A stretch of DNA of 53,039 nt from Pedosphaera sp. (GTDB lineage Bacteria; Verrucomicrobiota; Verrucomicrobiia; Limisphaerales; F1-12-MAGs170): NCBI GenBank assembly GCA_009695275.1, contig SIBF01000005.1, positions 1-53,039 on the forward strand, written 5' to 3'. How positions within the stretch are numbered: the first letter of the stretch is position 1; every line of letters starts with the position of its first letter. This document shows positions 1 to 9,223 of this stretch, one piece after another. The notes under the pieces were generated by a model that saw nothing but the letters and a program-made list of their open reading frames with translations, made no database searches and was not told the origin of the DNA. A program made the position numbers and the translations under genes.

Positions 1-161
1 CTTTCAAGAGTGGCTCAAGCACTGACGCGTCCAGGCTCCCGGTCTCTGAGATCTGCCGGGCGCTGAGCTTCCAAAGCGTTTTGCCCGGGTCGGCGCGCGC
101 TAGTTTTTGAGCGATAGTTTTGTTGACTTGAGATTGCTTGAAAACTAGCTTTGGCCAACTT

Positions 162-1151
162 ATGTCCACAGAAACTCCACCCGAAGAGGCGACCGCAACT
201 GGCAAACCAGGCTCCTCCCGAAAACAGCTCATCAAGACAATTGGCATGATCGCCGCCGCAGCCATCGCCACCGGTGCCATGACTTTTGGTCTGATGGCCT
301 TCGTTGAAAAGAAGGAATTGGCAAAAAAATCTCCCGCGAAGAGCACCGCTTCGAGTGAGCACACAAACGAAGCAGCTCACGCGCGGACGGCCACAGCTCA
401 CGCGCCAGCGGTCGCAGCTCATGGGACCGAAGCTAAAGCCGCTCCCCATGCGGAGCCCGCGAAGGAAAATCATGCCGCCGGAGTTACCGAACACGCGGCT
501 CCGGCTCAAAGGGCACCTCCCGCAGCCGCTCACTCCCCAGACCACTCTAAAGCCGCTCCGACGGAACATTCCGCGAGCAGTTCAGAGCTGTTCACGAAGC
601 TTATGGAGGGCAATAAACGGTATCTGGCAAATGGCGCAACACATCCTAATCAGTCAACCGCGCGGCGGATCGAGGTTTCAATTGCGCAGAAACCTTTTGC
701 AATTATTCTGGCGTGCGCGGATTCCCGGGTCAGCCCAGAGATCATCTTCGACCAAGGCTTGGGCGATTTGTTCGTTGTTCGAGTGGCGGGCAATGTTGTT
801 GACAACCATGTGCTGGGCAGCCTCGAATATGCTGCAGAACACTTCGGCACTGGATTGATCGTCGTTCTTGGCCATGAAAGATGCGGTGCCGTCACAGCCG
901 CACTAGCGGGTGGCCACGCTCCCGGTCATATCGGCAGCATTATAGAAGCGCTCAAGCCTGCCGTTGATCGGATTTCCGGAAAGGGAGGTGATGCCGTGGA
1001 TAGGGCCATCGATGAAAACGTGAAGATCGTGGTTCAAGCACTGCGAGCCACAGAGCCTATTCTAAAAGAGAAAGTCGTCGCTCATCACCTGGAGATCGTG
1101 GGAGCGCGCTATGATTTGGATACAGGCGTCGTGACTTCCGTTGAGCCATGA
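162..1151 (+). CDS. Membrane-tethered beta-carbonic anhydrase
   Basis: Beta-class carbonic anhydrases are zinc enzymes that interconvert CO2 and bicarbonate. The catalytic domain covers roughly residues 145-329 and shows both zinc-ligand motifs, CADSR and the GHERC block (Cys, Asp-Arg dyad, His, Cys). It is preceded by a short basic segment, one hydrophobic segment (about residues 22-44, IGMIAAAAIATGAMTFGLMA) and a linker of about 90 residues made mostly of Ala, Pro, Thr, Lys and His. This predicts an enzyme anchored in the inner membrane, probably with the catalytic domain outside the cytoplasm; that location is inferred. I chose the ATG at 162; an in-frame TTG at 138 would add eight residues. 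A SulP transporter lies 3.6 kb downstream on the same strand, suggesting bicarbonate handling. Confidence 0.9.
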   Translation: MSTETPPEEATATGKPGSSRKQLIKTIGMIAAAAIATGAMTFGLMAFVEKKELAKKSPAKSTASSEHTNEAAHARTATAHAPAVAAHGTEAKAAPHAEPAKENHAAGVTEHAAPAQRAPPAAAHSPDHSKAAPTEHSASSSELFTKLMEGNKRYLANGATHPNQSTARRIEVSIAQKPFAIILACADSRVSPEIIFDQGLGDLFVVRVAGNVVDNHVLGSLEYAAEHFGTGLIVVLGHERCGAVTAALAGGHAPGHIGSIIEALKPAVDRISGKGGDAVDRAIDENVKIVVQALRATEPILKEKVVAHHLEIVGARYDLDTGVVTSVEP

Positions 1152-1153
1152 TT

Positions 1154-1546
1154 TCACTTTCTCCCATGGCAACTTGACGACGCGCTTGTTCCGATCCGGT
1201 GCATCCAACCTTTGTGCCGCCGCTTTTCTGAGTTCAAGATATTTTTAATCCTCCTGGATTCTGCTGCGCTGAATAGCAACCCTTCAGGCAACGCTTCACC
1301 GCAGACCCCACATAGCCTCTTGCTGCGGCTATAGATGACCGACTCGCAACGCGGGCACTTCAGGGCCGTTGGGGCCGAGGAAATCTGACGCGTATAGACT
1401 CTTCGATCCACGGCTTCTTCGAGCGTTCCGATGATCCTCACCGGTGCTGAAAACCCGTCCGAGTTGTCCGTCTGCTTCCATTCGATGCTTACCCTTGCTC
1501 CACTCATAACCTTTTCCATTCCCGCGTACGATTCACTGTTCACCAT
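1154..1546 (-). CDS. Small zinc-ribbon protein of unknown function
   Basis: I do not recognise the family. The C-terminal half has two Cys pairs (CPRC and CGVC, 15 residues between the pairs), a typical zinc ribbon, followed by a basic Lys/Arg-rich tail. The N-terminal half is a short mixed alpha/beta-like segment with the phrase ARVSIEWKQ. The frame is open up to 1681, but the extra upstream residues look unlike a normal N-terminus, so I chose the ATG at 1546. A later ATG at 1507 is preceded by GGAAAAGG and is an alternative. It is convergent with the carbonic anhydrase, whose stop lies 2 bases away. A cytoplasmic nucleic-acid or protein-binding role is possible but unproven. Confidence 0.55.
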   Translation of the reverse strand: MVNSESYAGMEKVMSGARVSIEWKQTDNSDGFSAPVRIIGTLEEAVDRRVYTRQISSAPTALKCPRCESVIYSRSKRLCGVCGEALPEGLLFSAAESRRIKNILNSEKRRHKGWMHRIGTSASSSCHGRK

Positions 1547-1912
1547 TCTAGACACCGGAACGCTGGGTTTAGTTTCAAAGTACCGCGTTACAAATATGTA
1601 ATGGTATGATGGGAAACCGGCCTGCCCGGCTAACTCCGCAAGCCTGGAAGCCACGAGCAGCAGCTTGGTTTTAATAACCAACGTCGGTCTTTACCGTCGA
1701 AGACTGGGCGTCAGCCAAGTCTCAGGCCGCTGCGGTTCCGCAACCACAGCAAAAACATCTTGTCGGCCAGAAGGACGACACGTAATGATTTCAATCATCA
1801 ACACCCTTACAATCAGGATTGGGACCAACCCCGGTTCGGTGGTCGGTGATTCCGTCGCTCTCACTACCTCGAAACTGTTTCGGATTCAAACCAACACGTG
1901 AGAGAAACAGCT

Positions 1913-4642
1913 ATGAACATTTTTTCAACCTCGATTCTCACCCTGGCGGGCCTCGCTTTGACGGCATCGGCCTTGGATAAGCCTTATCTCCACGCACCCT
2001 CCACGGACACTTACGCGAAGCATGACCCAAACGGGCTTACCATTCTCTCCTCTGGCCGCTACCTGAAGCCAGTAGGGCGACATCTGCCAGTGGCCCGAGA
2101 GCCTTACGGGTTGGCGATGAGTCGCGATGGCAAGACATTGTTCGTTGCCAGTGATGGGGTCGGCCAGATCATTACGGACTGGCGGGAAGCCAAGCCTCTG
2201 GTCACGGTGGTCAACCCGCCCATGGTTCCGCGGCGAGGCAAGAAAGACCGAGCCTCGAACGGCGGCGGCGCGGACTTTTCGCCGGATGGTCGGAAGCTTT
2301 ACTGGAGTAGCGGGGACTCGGGCGCCCTCTATGTCTTCGACGTTGCACCACCGTCGAAGATCACCGAGGTGTCATTGAACACCACTGTTGGCGGGCGCAA
2401 ATACGAAGATAGCTACGTCACCGATGTAAAAGTGAGTGCCAACGGCAAATATCTTTATTGCGCGGACGTGACCAACTTCCGGTTCGTTGTGATTGACGCG
2501 GAGCGACAGCAAGTCGCCGGCTCTGTCCCGGTGGGACGTTATCCTTATGCGCTGGCGGTGGTCGGCGACAAGGTGTACGCCGCAAACATCGGACTGTTCG
2601 AGTACAGTCCCATTCCGCCGCCCAATGACGCCCGCTTCGACAAGCGCGGCCTCACTTTTCCGCCTTACGGCTACCCCAGCAAAGAGGCGCGCGACGGCGT
2701 TGAGTTTGAGGGGCGAAAGATTCCGGGGCTGGGCGAACCGAATGTGCCCGAATCGTTTTCCGTCTGGGGCGTGGACGTTTCAACACCGGAAGCGCCAAAA
2801 GTCATCAGCCGCCTGAAGACTGGCCTGTTGGTCGGCGCGCCGTCGGACAACGGCAAGACGGTGGGCGGCAGCGCTCCTAATTTCCTGGCCACGCATGGCG
2901 AGTCGCTTTTTGTGTCCAACGGAAACAACGACATGATTGAGCGAATTGATCTGGCGAAGAATGAAATTGTGGCGAAACAGCGCATCATCCCATCGCCGTT
3001 GGTGGCTCGGGTGCGTGGCGTCAGTCCTGCGGGCATGGTTGTCTCCCCGGACGGCAAGAGGCTTTACGTCGCCGAGTTGGGCATTAACGCCATCGCGGTG
3101 TTGGACACGAAAACTTTGTCTGTCCTCGGCCATATCCCCACCGGGTGGTACCCTTACCGAGTCGCCCTTTCACCCGATGGCCGCCATCTCGTTTGCATCT
3201 GCTTCCGAGGCTTCGGCAATGGTCCGAACGCGGGCAAGGAAATTCCCAAGAGCGATTTCCTTGGCATGCGCGGCGTCGTCAGCGTTCTCGATGTGCCGTC
3301 GGACACCGAACTCAAAGCGATGACAGCCGACGTGCTGGCTTACAACGGAATGGTGGATCGTCGCGCCGACCGAGATAAAATGTCCTCGCCGATCCTCCCA
3401 ACTGTGCCGGGCAAAGTCTCGAAAGAAATCAAATACGTGGTCTTCATCACAAAGGAAAACCACACCTACGACACCATCTTCGATCGTGTTCCCGGCGCGA
3501 AGCACGACCCGAGTTTGTTGCGCTGGGGATTGCACCAAACGATCGAGGGCAAGGGCCAGCCCAAACTCGAAAATGTGGCCGTGATGGCCAACCACAACGC
3601 GATGGCGCGGCAGTTCACGGTGAGCGACAACTTCTACATGGAGCCTGAGGCTTCGGGCGTGGGGCATCGCTGGCTCGTTGGAGTGCAACCGAACAACTTG
3701 ATGCAAATGACTTACTCCGTCGGTTGGTCCTTCAAAAAAGACAGCAGCGCGCCCGGTCGTCGCTACTCGATGGGGTCGAACGGCTCGCTGATTCCGGAGG
3801 ATTATCCGGAGGCGGGCTCCATGTGGGAGCACCTGGCACGGAACCGCATCCGGTTTCGCAATTATGGCGAGGGCTTCGAGTTTCCCGGCGTGGGAGAGCA
3901 TGAGGATGAGCATCCCACCGGCGCGCGCGAGGTCGTCAACATACCGATGCCCAAAGTTCTCTTTGACAATACGTGTCGAGAGTTCCCAATTTATAACTTG
4001 AATATCCCCGACCAGTACCGCGCCCATTGGTTCATGAAGGATGTCGAGAAACTGTTCTTGAAAGGCAAACAGCCCTTCCCGTCCTTCGTGAATATCGCCA
4101 TCTGCAACGATCACGGTGCCGAGCCGAAACCCGACAAAGGTTATCCCTATCTGGCCTCGTACATGGCGGACAACGACCTGGCGATGGGCCGGATCGTCGA
4201 GTTCCTCACGCATACGCCTTACTGGAAAAACATGGCAATCTTCGTAACTCAGGACGATTCGGGCGGCGAACCCGATCACGTGGACGGCCAGCGCAGCGTT
4301 CTGTTGCTCGTCAGCCCGTGGGCAAAGCGCAGCTACGTCTCGCATCGGCACACCACCATCGTCAGCATGCACCGCACGCTCTACCAGATTTTTGGGCTGC
4401 CACCGTTGAACATGTTCGATGCTCTGGTGAACGACTTCGCCGATTGCTTCACCACGAAACCGGATTTCCGTCCCTATAAACATGTGGCGGTGGACCCGCG
4501 CATTTTCGACCCAGAAAAAGCCATCGATCCGAAGGACCCGGACTACGGCAAGGCCCGTCTGCTGCCCTCTTCCCCGATGGACGACCCGGATGAAATGGAG
4601 AAGGTTCTGCGGCGCGGCGAAAAAGAAGCCAAGCCGCGCTGA
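1913..4642 (+). CDS. Exported beta-propeller / phosphoesterase family protein
   Basis: This 909-residue protein starts with a signal peptide (hydrophobic stretch ending near TASALDKP). Residues about 40-480 form a YVTN/NHL-like beta-propeller with repeated phrases such as SPDGRKLYW, SPDGKRLYVAE and LSPDGRHLV. The C-terminal half belongs to the alkaline-phosphatase-like phosphoesterase superfamily (phospholipase C/acid phosphatase type, PF04185 style): ITKENHTYDTIFD near the metal site, SDNFYMEPEASGVGHRW, ICNDHGAEPK and TQDDSGGEPDHVDGQRS. It probably hydrolyses phosphoester bonds in the periplasm or outside the cell; the substrate cannot be told from sequence. The ATG at 1913 puts the signal peptide at the N-terminus, while an in-frame GTG at 1898 adds only five residues. 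The SulP gene follows 114 bases downstream and may be co-transcribed. Confidence 0.85.
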   Translation: MNIFSTSILTLAGLALTASALDKPYLHAPSTDTYAKHDPNGLTILSSGRYLKPVGRHLPVAREPYGLAMSRDGKTLFVASDGVGQIITDWREAKPLVTVVNPPMVPRRGKKDRASNGGGADFSPDGRKLYWSSGDSGALYVFDVAPPSKITEVSLNTTVGGRKYEDSYVTDVKVSANGKYLYCADVTNFRFVVIDAERQQVAGSVPVGRYPYALAVVGDKVYAANIGLFEYSPIPPPNDARFDKRGLTFPPYGYPSKEARDGVEFEGRKIPGLGEPNVPESFSVWGVDVSTPEAPKVISRLKTGLLVGAPSDNGKTVGGSAPNFLATHGESLFVSNGNNDMIERIDLAKNEIVAKQRIIPSPLVARVRGVSPAGMVVSPDGKRLYVAELGINAIAVLDTKTLSVLGHIPTGWYPYRVALSPDGRHLVCICFRGFGNGPNAGKEIPKSDFLGMRGVVSVLDVPSDTELKAMTADVLAYNGMVDRRADRDKMSSPILPTVPGKVSKEIKYVVFITKENHTYDTIFDRVPGAKHDPSLLRWGLHQTIEGKGQPKLENVAVMANHNAMARQFTVSDNFYMEPEASGVGHRWLVGVQPNNLMQMTYSVGWSFKKDSSAPGRRYSMGSNGSLIPEDYPEAGSMWEHLARNRIRFRNYGEGFEFPGVGEHEDEHPTGAREVVNIPMPKVLFDNTCREFPIYNLNIPDQYRAHWFMKDVEKLFLKGKQPFPSFVNIAICNDHGAEPKPDKGYPYLASYMADNDLAMGRIVEFLTHTPYWKNMAIFVTQDDSGGEPDHVDGQRSVLLLVSPWAKRSYVSHRHTTIVSMHRTLYQIFGLPPLNMFDALVNDFADCFTTKPDFRPYKHVAVDPRIFDPEKAIDPKDPDYGKARLLPSSPMDDPDEMEKVLRRGEKEAKPR

Positions 4643-4756
4643 GTGGTGGCGCGGCTCCTGATTCAGACGTGGAAATTGGATTGAAATACACGTCATGAAC
4701 CGCAACATCACCGGGAATCGTGCAACAGCGCGGTTCTGAAATGAACATAGATTGAT

Positions 4757-6598
4757 ATGAACTTGCCGTTGTGGTTTCGTCCGAAATTAGCTGACACGCT
4801 CAAGGGCTACCGAGCGACCGATTTTTCCGCCGACCTCATTGCCGGCCTCACCGTGGGGATCGTGGCGTTGCCTTTGGCCATGGCCTTCGCCATCGCGTCC
4901 GGAGTCAAACCCGAGGCGGGGATTTTCACCGCGGTCATCGCCGGATTTATAATTTCCGCGCTGGGCGGCACAAAGGTCACCATCGGCGGGCCGACCGGGG
5001 CGTTCATCGTCATCCTTTACGGAATCAATTCTCAATACGGCCCCGAGAATCTCGCCACTTGCACCGTCATGGCGGGAGTCATTTTGGTCGTGATGGGCGT
5101 GGCTCGCCTCGGCACGATGATCAAGTTCATTCCAGATCCAGTGACCATGGGTTTTACCTCCGGTATCGCCGTGCTCATCTTCACCACGCAAATCAAAGAC
5201 TTCTTCGGCCTCAAGCTGGACCAAGTGCCGTCGGAGTTCGTCGAGAAGTTGAGGGCTCTGTTCGAGCGTGCTGGTACCGTTCAATGGCCCACGCTCGCTT
5301 TGGCGGCGACATCGTTGGCCGTTATCATCCTTTGGCCGAAGCCCTGGCAGCGCCGGGTGCCGGGCTCCATCGTCGCTCTTGTGGTCGGGACTGCCATGGT
5401 GGCGCTGCTTCAACTGCCCGTGGACACCATCGGCAGCAAGTTTGGTGGCATTCCGCAGGCGCTGCCATCACCACATCTCCCGTCGCTGGCATGGGACAAC
5501 ATCCGTCACCTCTTCCAACCCGCCATGACCATCGCACTGCTCGCGGCCATCGAGTCGTTGCTCTGCGCGGTGGTCGCCGACGGCATGGTGGACGATCGCC
5601 ATGATTCGAACCAGGAACTCATGGCGCAGGGCATAGCCAATATTGTCTGCCCGCTCTTTGGCGGCATCGCGGCCACGGGCGCGATTGCCCGCACAGCCAC
5701 TAACATCAAATGCGGGGCGCGCTCGCCCATCGCAGGAATGATCCACGCGGCCACGCTTCTGGTCATCATCTTGGTCGCCGCGCCGTTTGCGAAATCCATT
5801 CCGCTGGCCACGCTCAGCGCCGTGCTGGTCAACGTCGCGCTCAACATGGGCGAGTGGCATAACTTCCGACGCCTGGCCAAGTGGCCGCGCAGCGACGCCG
5901 CGGTTTTCCTGGCCACCTTCGGCCTGACGGTGGTGATCGATCTGACCGTGGCAGTCGAGATCGGGATGGTGATGGCTGCCGTGCTCTTCATCAAACGCGT
6001 CTCCGAGACCACGCAAATTACCGCCGTGGACGAAAACTCCGATCGGGAAGGTCCTGAAGATTCGCTGGTCGGCAGGGAGATCCCCAAAGGCGTCATGATT
6101 TATCGCATCGCCGGCTCGTTTTTCTTCGGTGCCGCGGACAAGTTGGAAACAGCGTTGAAGCGCGCCGGGCAGGAACCAGAAGTCCTCATCCTGCGCATGA
6201 GAGAAGTCCTGGCGATGGACGCGACCGGGCTGAACGCCCTCGAAGACCTCCACGAGCGGTTGCGGGATCGCGGTAAACATCTCCTCCTCAGCGGGCCGCA
6301 CACGCAGCCACTGTTCATGATGGGCAAGGCGGACTTCCTTGAGCGCCTCGGCTTCGATAACGTTTGTGCAAACATTGAACTTTCGCTGGAGCGCGCGCGC
6401 GGAATTCTCGGCCTACCGCCCGTCCCGCCGAGCGACCCGTTGTACGCGGAGAAGCAAAAGATCGAAGCTGCACGACAGGAACTCGCGAGCGCGCTCGAAC
6501 GCGCCAACAAGGTTCTCAACTCGCCAGTCAGCCCTGTGGACAGCCAAATCCAATCCGCTAGCAAGCATGATAACCATGGCGGCGGCGGAAAAGAATGA
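4757..6598 (+). CDS. SulP family anion transporter with STAS domain
   Basis: SulP proteins are inner-membrane transporters or channels for sulfate, bicarbonate or other anions. The N-terminus FSADLIAGLTVGIVALPLAM is the classic SulP entry, followed by many hydrophobic segments to about residue 410. A STAS domain (about residues 440-550, ILRMREVLAMDATGLNALED) closes the family architecture. An extra tail of about 60 residues is charged, then ends in a His/Gly-rich DNHGGGGKE. The length of 613 residues is normal with this tail. The nearby carbonic anhydrase makes bicarbonate a reasonable substrate, as in BicA-type pairs, but sulfate cannot be excluded. It is convergent with the histidine kinase gene, 37 bases apart. 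Confidence 0.9.
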   Translation: MNLPLWFRPKLADTLKGYRATDFSADLIAGLTVGIVALPLAMAFAIASGVKPEAGIFTAVIAGFIISALGGTKVTIGGPTGAFIVILYGINSQYGPENLATCTVMAGVILVVMGVARLGTMIKFIPDPVTMGFTSGIAVLIFTTQIKDFFGLKLDQVPSEFVEKLRALFERAGTVQWPTLALAATSLAVIILWPKPWQRRVPGSIVALVVGTAMVALLQLPVDTIGSKFGGIPQALPSPHLPSLAWDNIRHLFQPAMTIALLAAIESLLCAVVADGMVDDRHDSNQELMAQGIANIVCPLFGGIAATGAIARTATNIKCGARSPIAGMIHAATLLVIILVAAPFAKSIPLATLSAVLVNVALNMGEWHNFRRLAKWPRSDAAVFLATFGLTVVIDLTVAVEIGMVMAAVLFIKRVSETTQITAVDENSDREGPEDSLVGREIPKGVMIYRIAGSFFFGAADKLETALKRAGQEPEVLILRMREVLAMDATGLNALEDLHERLRDRGKHLLLSGPHTQPLFMMGKADFLERLGFDNVCANIELSLERARGILGLPPVPPSDPLYAEKQKIEAARQELASALERANKVLNSPVSPVDSQIQSASKHDNHGGGGKE

Positions 6599-6635
6599 TC
6601 CTATCGAGAACCGGCGCGATCCCTCAGATGAGTTC

Positions 6636-8189
6636 CTACAATCGGGCAGAAGGGAGTCGCACGGTGAAGGACGTGCCAACTCCGACCTCGCTGGAGACTT
6701 CGATGGTGCCGCCGTGCGCATCCACGATGGCTTTGCAGATGGCTAGCCCCAGTCCGCTGCGGCCATCGGACCGGGCACGTGATTTATCCGCGCGATAGAA
6801 CCGCTCGAAGATGTGCGGCAAGTCGTCGGTGCCCATGCCAATGCCGGTGTCGGCAATCGTCAGGACCGCGGTTTTTTCTTCGGTGCGAGTACCGACCCGA
6901 ATTTCGCCTCCGTCCTTATTGTAGTGAATGGCGTTGGTGAGGAGATTGGTGATCACTTGACCTAGACAATCAACGTCGCCAACTGCGGGCGCGGGCGAGA
7001 GGTCGCACTTGATTTCAACTCCCCCTGTGTCGGCGAGCGGGCGAATGAGGCCGATACAGGCGCGGGTTTTTTCGGCCAGATCAAAATCGACGTGCTGGAT
7101 ATGTTCCTGGCCCGCGTCAAGCCGGGCCAGATCGAGCAGCGATTGAGTGAGCCGCCGCATTTGCTGGGCGGTATCCAGACACGTTTCCACTGTCTCGCGG
7201 TATTCGGCGGCGCTGCGCTGTCGAGACAAGGCGGTCTGAGCCTCCGAGATGATGACGGCGAGGGGCGTGCGGAGTTCGTGGGAGGCATCAGCAGTGAACT
7301 GCTTTTGTTGCGCGAACGCGCCTTCGAGCCGGGCGAAAGTTGAGTTCAACACTTTGGCAAGGTGCCCAAGCTCATTGTGCGTGTCGGCAAGGTTGATGCG
7401 TTTCGAGAGGTTCCCGGCGGAGATATGGCTGGCCGCGAGCGTGATGTCCTGGACAGGTTGAAGGGCGCGGGCCGCCAGCCACCAACCGCCGCCCAAACCG
7501 AAAGCGAGCACTGCTCCGCCCGCGCCACAGAGCCACAGGGCGAAGCGGCCCATCGCGTTCAGGTCGGCAGTGATGGAACGCCCCACGAGCACGCATTCTC
7601 CCATCTCGGTAAAGTGGAAGGCTTCGCGGACAGGCTCACGCATCCGCGTGTGTGACTGAGTGTCGGAACCAATGCGCGTTGGAACGGCCAATGCCAGAGG
7701 GGCGTTCGTGGAGGACTTCAGCAGCGTTCCTTCACGAGACCAGATGGCGAAGTAACAGGCGTTTGTTTCCGTATCGTCAAACTGGCCCAAGGTCTGAGCC
7801 GAGAGGCGTATCTCACGAGGTCTCGGGCGAAAATCCGGAAAACCAGACGGCATCTCAAGGCCGGAGGAAGGAGGTCGCCATGGAAGCCGCCCGGCACCCG
7901 GGCCGAAGGGCGGAGGCTCGTCAGGTCCGCCAAATGGCGGGCGTTCGCCACGTCCTCCAGGCGCGCCACGTTCGCCAAAAGGACGTCGATCCCCGCGTTC
8001 GCCAAAGGGCGGACGACCGCGCACATCGCCAGTGACTGCCGCCAGTCGGCGCTGCAAGTCTTCGTCAATTTGGTTGAATCGATTGGTCCGATGCAGTTGA
8101 TAGGCCGTGGCACCGAAACCACCCAAGATGCACACGAGCAGAAAGGCGAGCCACAGGAGAAAGTGCCAACGAATCGACTTTGTGAACAT
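6636..8189 (-). CDS. Two-component sensor histidine kinase with Gly/Pro/Arg-rich sensor region
   Basis: Membrane sensor kinase. TM1 lies at about residues 10-30 and TM2 near 215-240, followed by a HAMP domain. The HisKA box is DASHELRTPLAV, with the phospho-accepting His. HATPase motifs are NLLTNAIHYN, DTGIGM and GLGLAICKAI. The putative periplasmic domain (about residues 31-214) includes a low-complexity stretch of about 60 residues built from Arg-Pro-Pro-Phe-Gly units (RPPFGERGDRRPFGERG), which is unusual. The start lies 9 bases after the response regulator stop, so the two are one operon with translation probably coupled. The architecture resembles CusS/QseC-type kinases that sense envelope or metal signals. 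The ligand is unknown. Confidence 0.92.
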   Translation of the reverse strand: MFTKSIRWHFLLWLAFLLVCILGGFGATAYQLHRTNRFNQIDEDLQRRLAAVTGDVRGRPPFGERGDRRPFGERGAPGGRGERPPFGGPDEPPPFGPGAGRLPWRPPSSGLEMPSGFPDFRPRPREIRLSAQTLGQFDDTETNACYFAIWSREGTLLKSSTNAPLALAVPTRIGSDTQSHTRMREPVREAFHFTEMGECVLVGRSITADLNAMGRFALWLCGAGGAVLAFGLGGGWWLAARALQPVQDITLAASHISAGNLSKRINLADTHNELGHLAKVLNSTFARLEGAFAQQKQFTADASHELRTPLAVIISEAQTALSRQRSAAEYRETVETCLDTAQQMRRLTQSLLDLARLDAGQEHIQHVDFDLAEKTRACIGLIRPLADTGGVEIKCDLSPAPAVGDVDCLGQVITNLLTNAIHYNKDGGEIRVGTRTEEKTAVLTIADTGIGMGTDDLPHIFERFYRADKSRARSDGRSGLGLAICKAIVDAHGGTIEVSSEVGVGTSFTVRLPSARL

Positions 8190-8198
8190 GGTGTGCGC

Positions 8199-8852
8199 TC
8201 AGAGTTCGATGCAATATCCCTGGCCGCGGCGGGTGGCGATGAGCTGCTGCCCAAGTTTTTTACGGATGCCAAAGACATGGACATCCAGGAGATTCGAAAG
8301 TGTGTCGTCACTTTCGTCAAAGAGATGCTCGTAAAGCTCGGTGCGAGTGACGACTTCGCCTCGATGGAGAGCCAGGTATTCGAGAATCGCGTATTCACGT
8401 GCCGTGAGGGCTACCGGCTCCCCGGCGCGCGTTACGGAGCGCGCGCGTATCTCGATGAGCAGGTCGCCGATTTCGATGCGAGACCGGGCCTGACCGACAG
8501 AGCGGCGGATCAGAGCTCGAAGCCTCGCCAAAAGTTCAGGCAAATCGAAAGGTTTCACCAGATAATCGTCCGCGCCTGTGTCGAGACCACGCACACGGTC
8601 CGAGTGGGCATCGCGTGCGGTCAGCATAAGCACGGGGGTTTGTTTTTGTTTACGCAGACGATCGAGCACCTCCCACCCATCGAGGCGCGGAAGCATCAAA
8701 TCCAGGACGATGGCGTCATAACAGTTATTCTCGGCCTTGTAGAGGCCGTCGTCGCCGGCTTCGGCCGTATCGACAGCATACCCTTCCTCGCGCAACGCTT
8801 TGGCAAGATTGCGAAGCAACCGAGGCTCATCTTCAACGACCAAGACTCTCAT
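8199..8852 (-). CDS. OmpR/PhoB-family response regulator
   Basis: DNA-binding partner of the kinase that follows it by 9 bases. The receiver domain (residues 1-115) has VVEDEP, the phospho-accepting Asp in IVLDLMLPRLDG, the Thr in MLTARDA and the Lys in LVKPFDLPELLARL. The winged-helix domain (about 125-217) has LTAREYAILEYLALH and ends GQGYCIEL. The ATG at 8852 has GGAG nine bases upstream; the longer open frame to 8903 has no support. The sequence most resembles QseB/PmrA/CusR-type regulators. The direct hexamer repeats at 8955-8971 lie about 100 bases upstream of the start and suggest autoregulation (inference). Confidence 0.95.
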   Translation of the reverse strand: MRVLVVEDEPRLLRNLAKALREEGYAVDTAEAGDDGLYKAENNCYDAIVLDLMLPRLDGWEVLDRLRKQKQTPVLMLTARDAHSDRVRGLDTGADDYLVKPFDLPELLARLRALIRRSVGQARSRIEIGDLLIEIRARSVTRAGEPVALTAREYAILEYLALHRGEVVTRTELYEHLFDESDDTLSNLLDVHVFGIRKKLGQQLIATRRGQGYCIEL

Positions 8853-8954
8853 AGTAAATTTCTCCGACCCCGGCCACCTCCATACTCCGGTGCATTCGTT
8901 CACGAAACGCAGCAGCGAGCAGTAGAGGCCGATCGAAACTCTGACACGGAAAGC

Positions 8955-8971
8955 ATTAAGGTGCGATTAAG
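8955..8971 (-). promoter_or_regulatory. PmrA-like direct-repeat box upstream of response regulator
   Basis: Read on the minus strand the sequence is CTTAAT-CGCAC-CTTAAT: two identical hexamers with an 11-base period, the form of site bound by tandem OmpR/PhoB-family dimers. It matches the known PmrA box pattern (YTTAAK, five bases, YTTAAK). It sits 103 bases upstream of the response regulator start and points toward it. Confidence 0.5.
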
Positions 8972-9178
8972 AAGTCAGGTTCAAATGAACGGTTCGGCTG
9001 CCTCATCGATAGTGAAAATGAACTCGAGGTTAAACTTGCTGCGACTAAGGGTTCCGGCGAGAGCGATGCCCTTGGTCGTATCGAGGCATTGCCCTTCACC
9101 GCTCTTAGGCCGATGAACATTGGCCAAGTTTGTGGCCGCACTCGCAGGAGGAGAATTTTGCAGAAAGTTTTTTCCCAG

Positions 9179-9195
9179 CTTAACGCCTTCTTAAT
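9179..9195 (+). promoter_or_regulatory. PmrA-like direct-repeat box upstream of secretin-N gene
   Basis: On the plus strand this reads CTTAAC-GCCTT-CTTAAT, the same hexamer, spacing and gene-relative orientation as the box at 8955-8971. It lies 29 bases before the ATG at 9224. The close spacing to the start leaves little room for a leader, so the gene may have a very short 5' UTR, or the site may repress. The rest of the 371-base divergent gap (8853-9223) shows no gene. Confidence 0.5.
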
Positions 9196-9223
9196 GGACG
9201 CCTGTGTAAGTTAGCGCCAACAA

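Noticed and set aside
138-161. TTG start for the carbonic anhydrase
   Set aside because: The ATG at 162 is in frame eight codons later and leaves the TM anchor intact; neither start has a strong Shine-Dalgarno.
1665-1901. 78-residue plus-strand frame between the zinc-ribbon and phosphoesterase genes
   Set aside because: Atypical amino-acid use, no ribosome-binding site and no motif; treated as non-coding gap.
3170-4711. Long open frame antisense to the phosphoesterase gene
   Set aside because: Mirror of strongly coding plus-strand sequence, with composition rich in His, Arg and Val and no domain; the plus strand shows clear conserved motifs.
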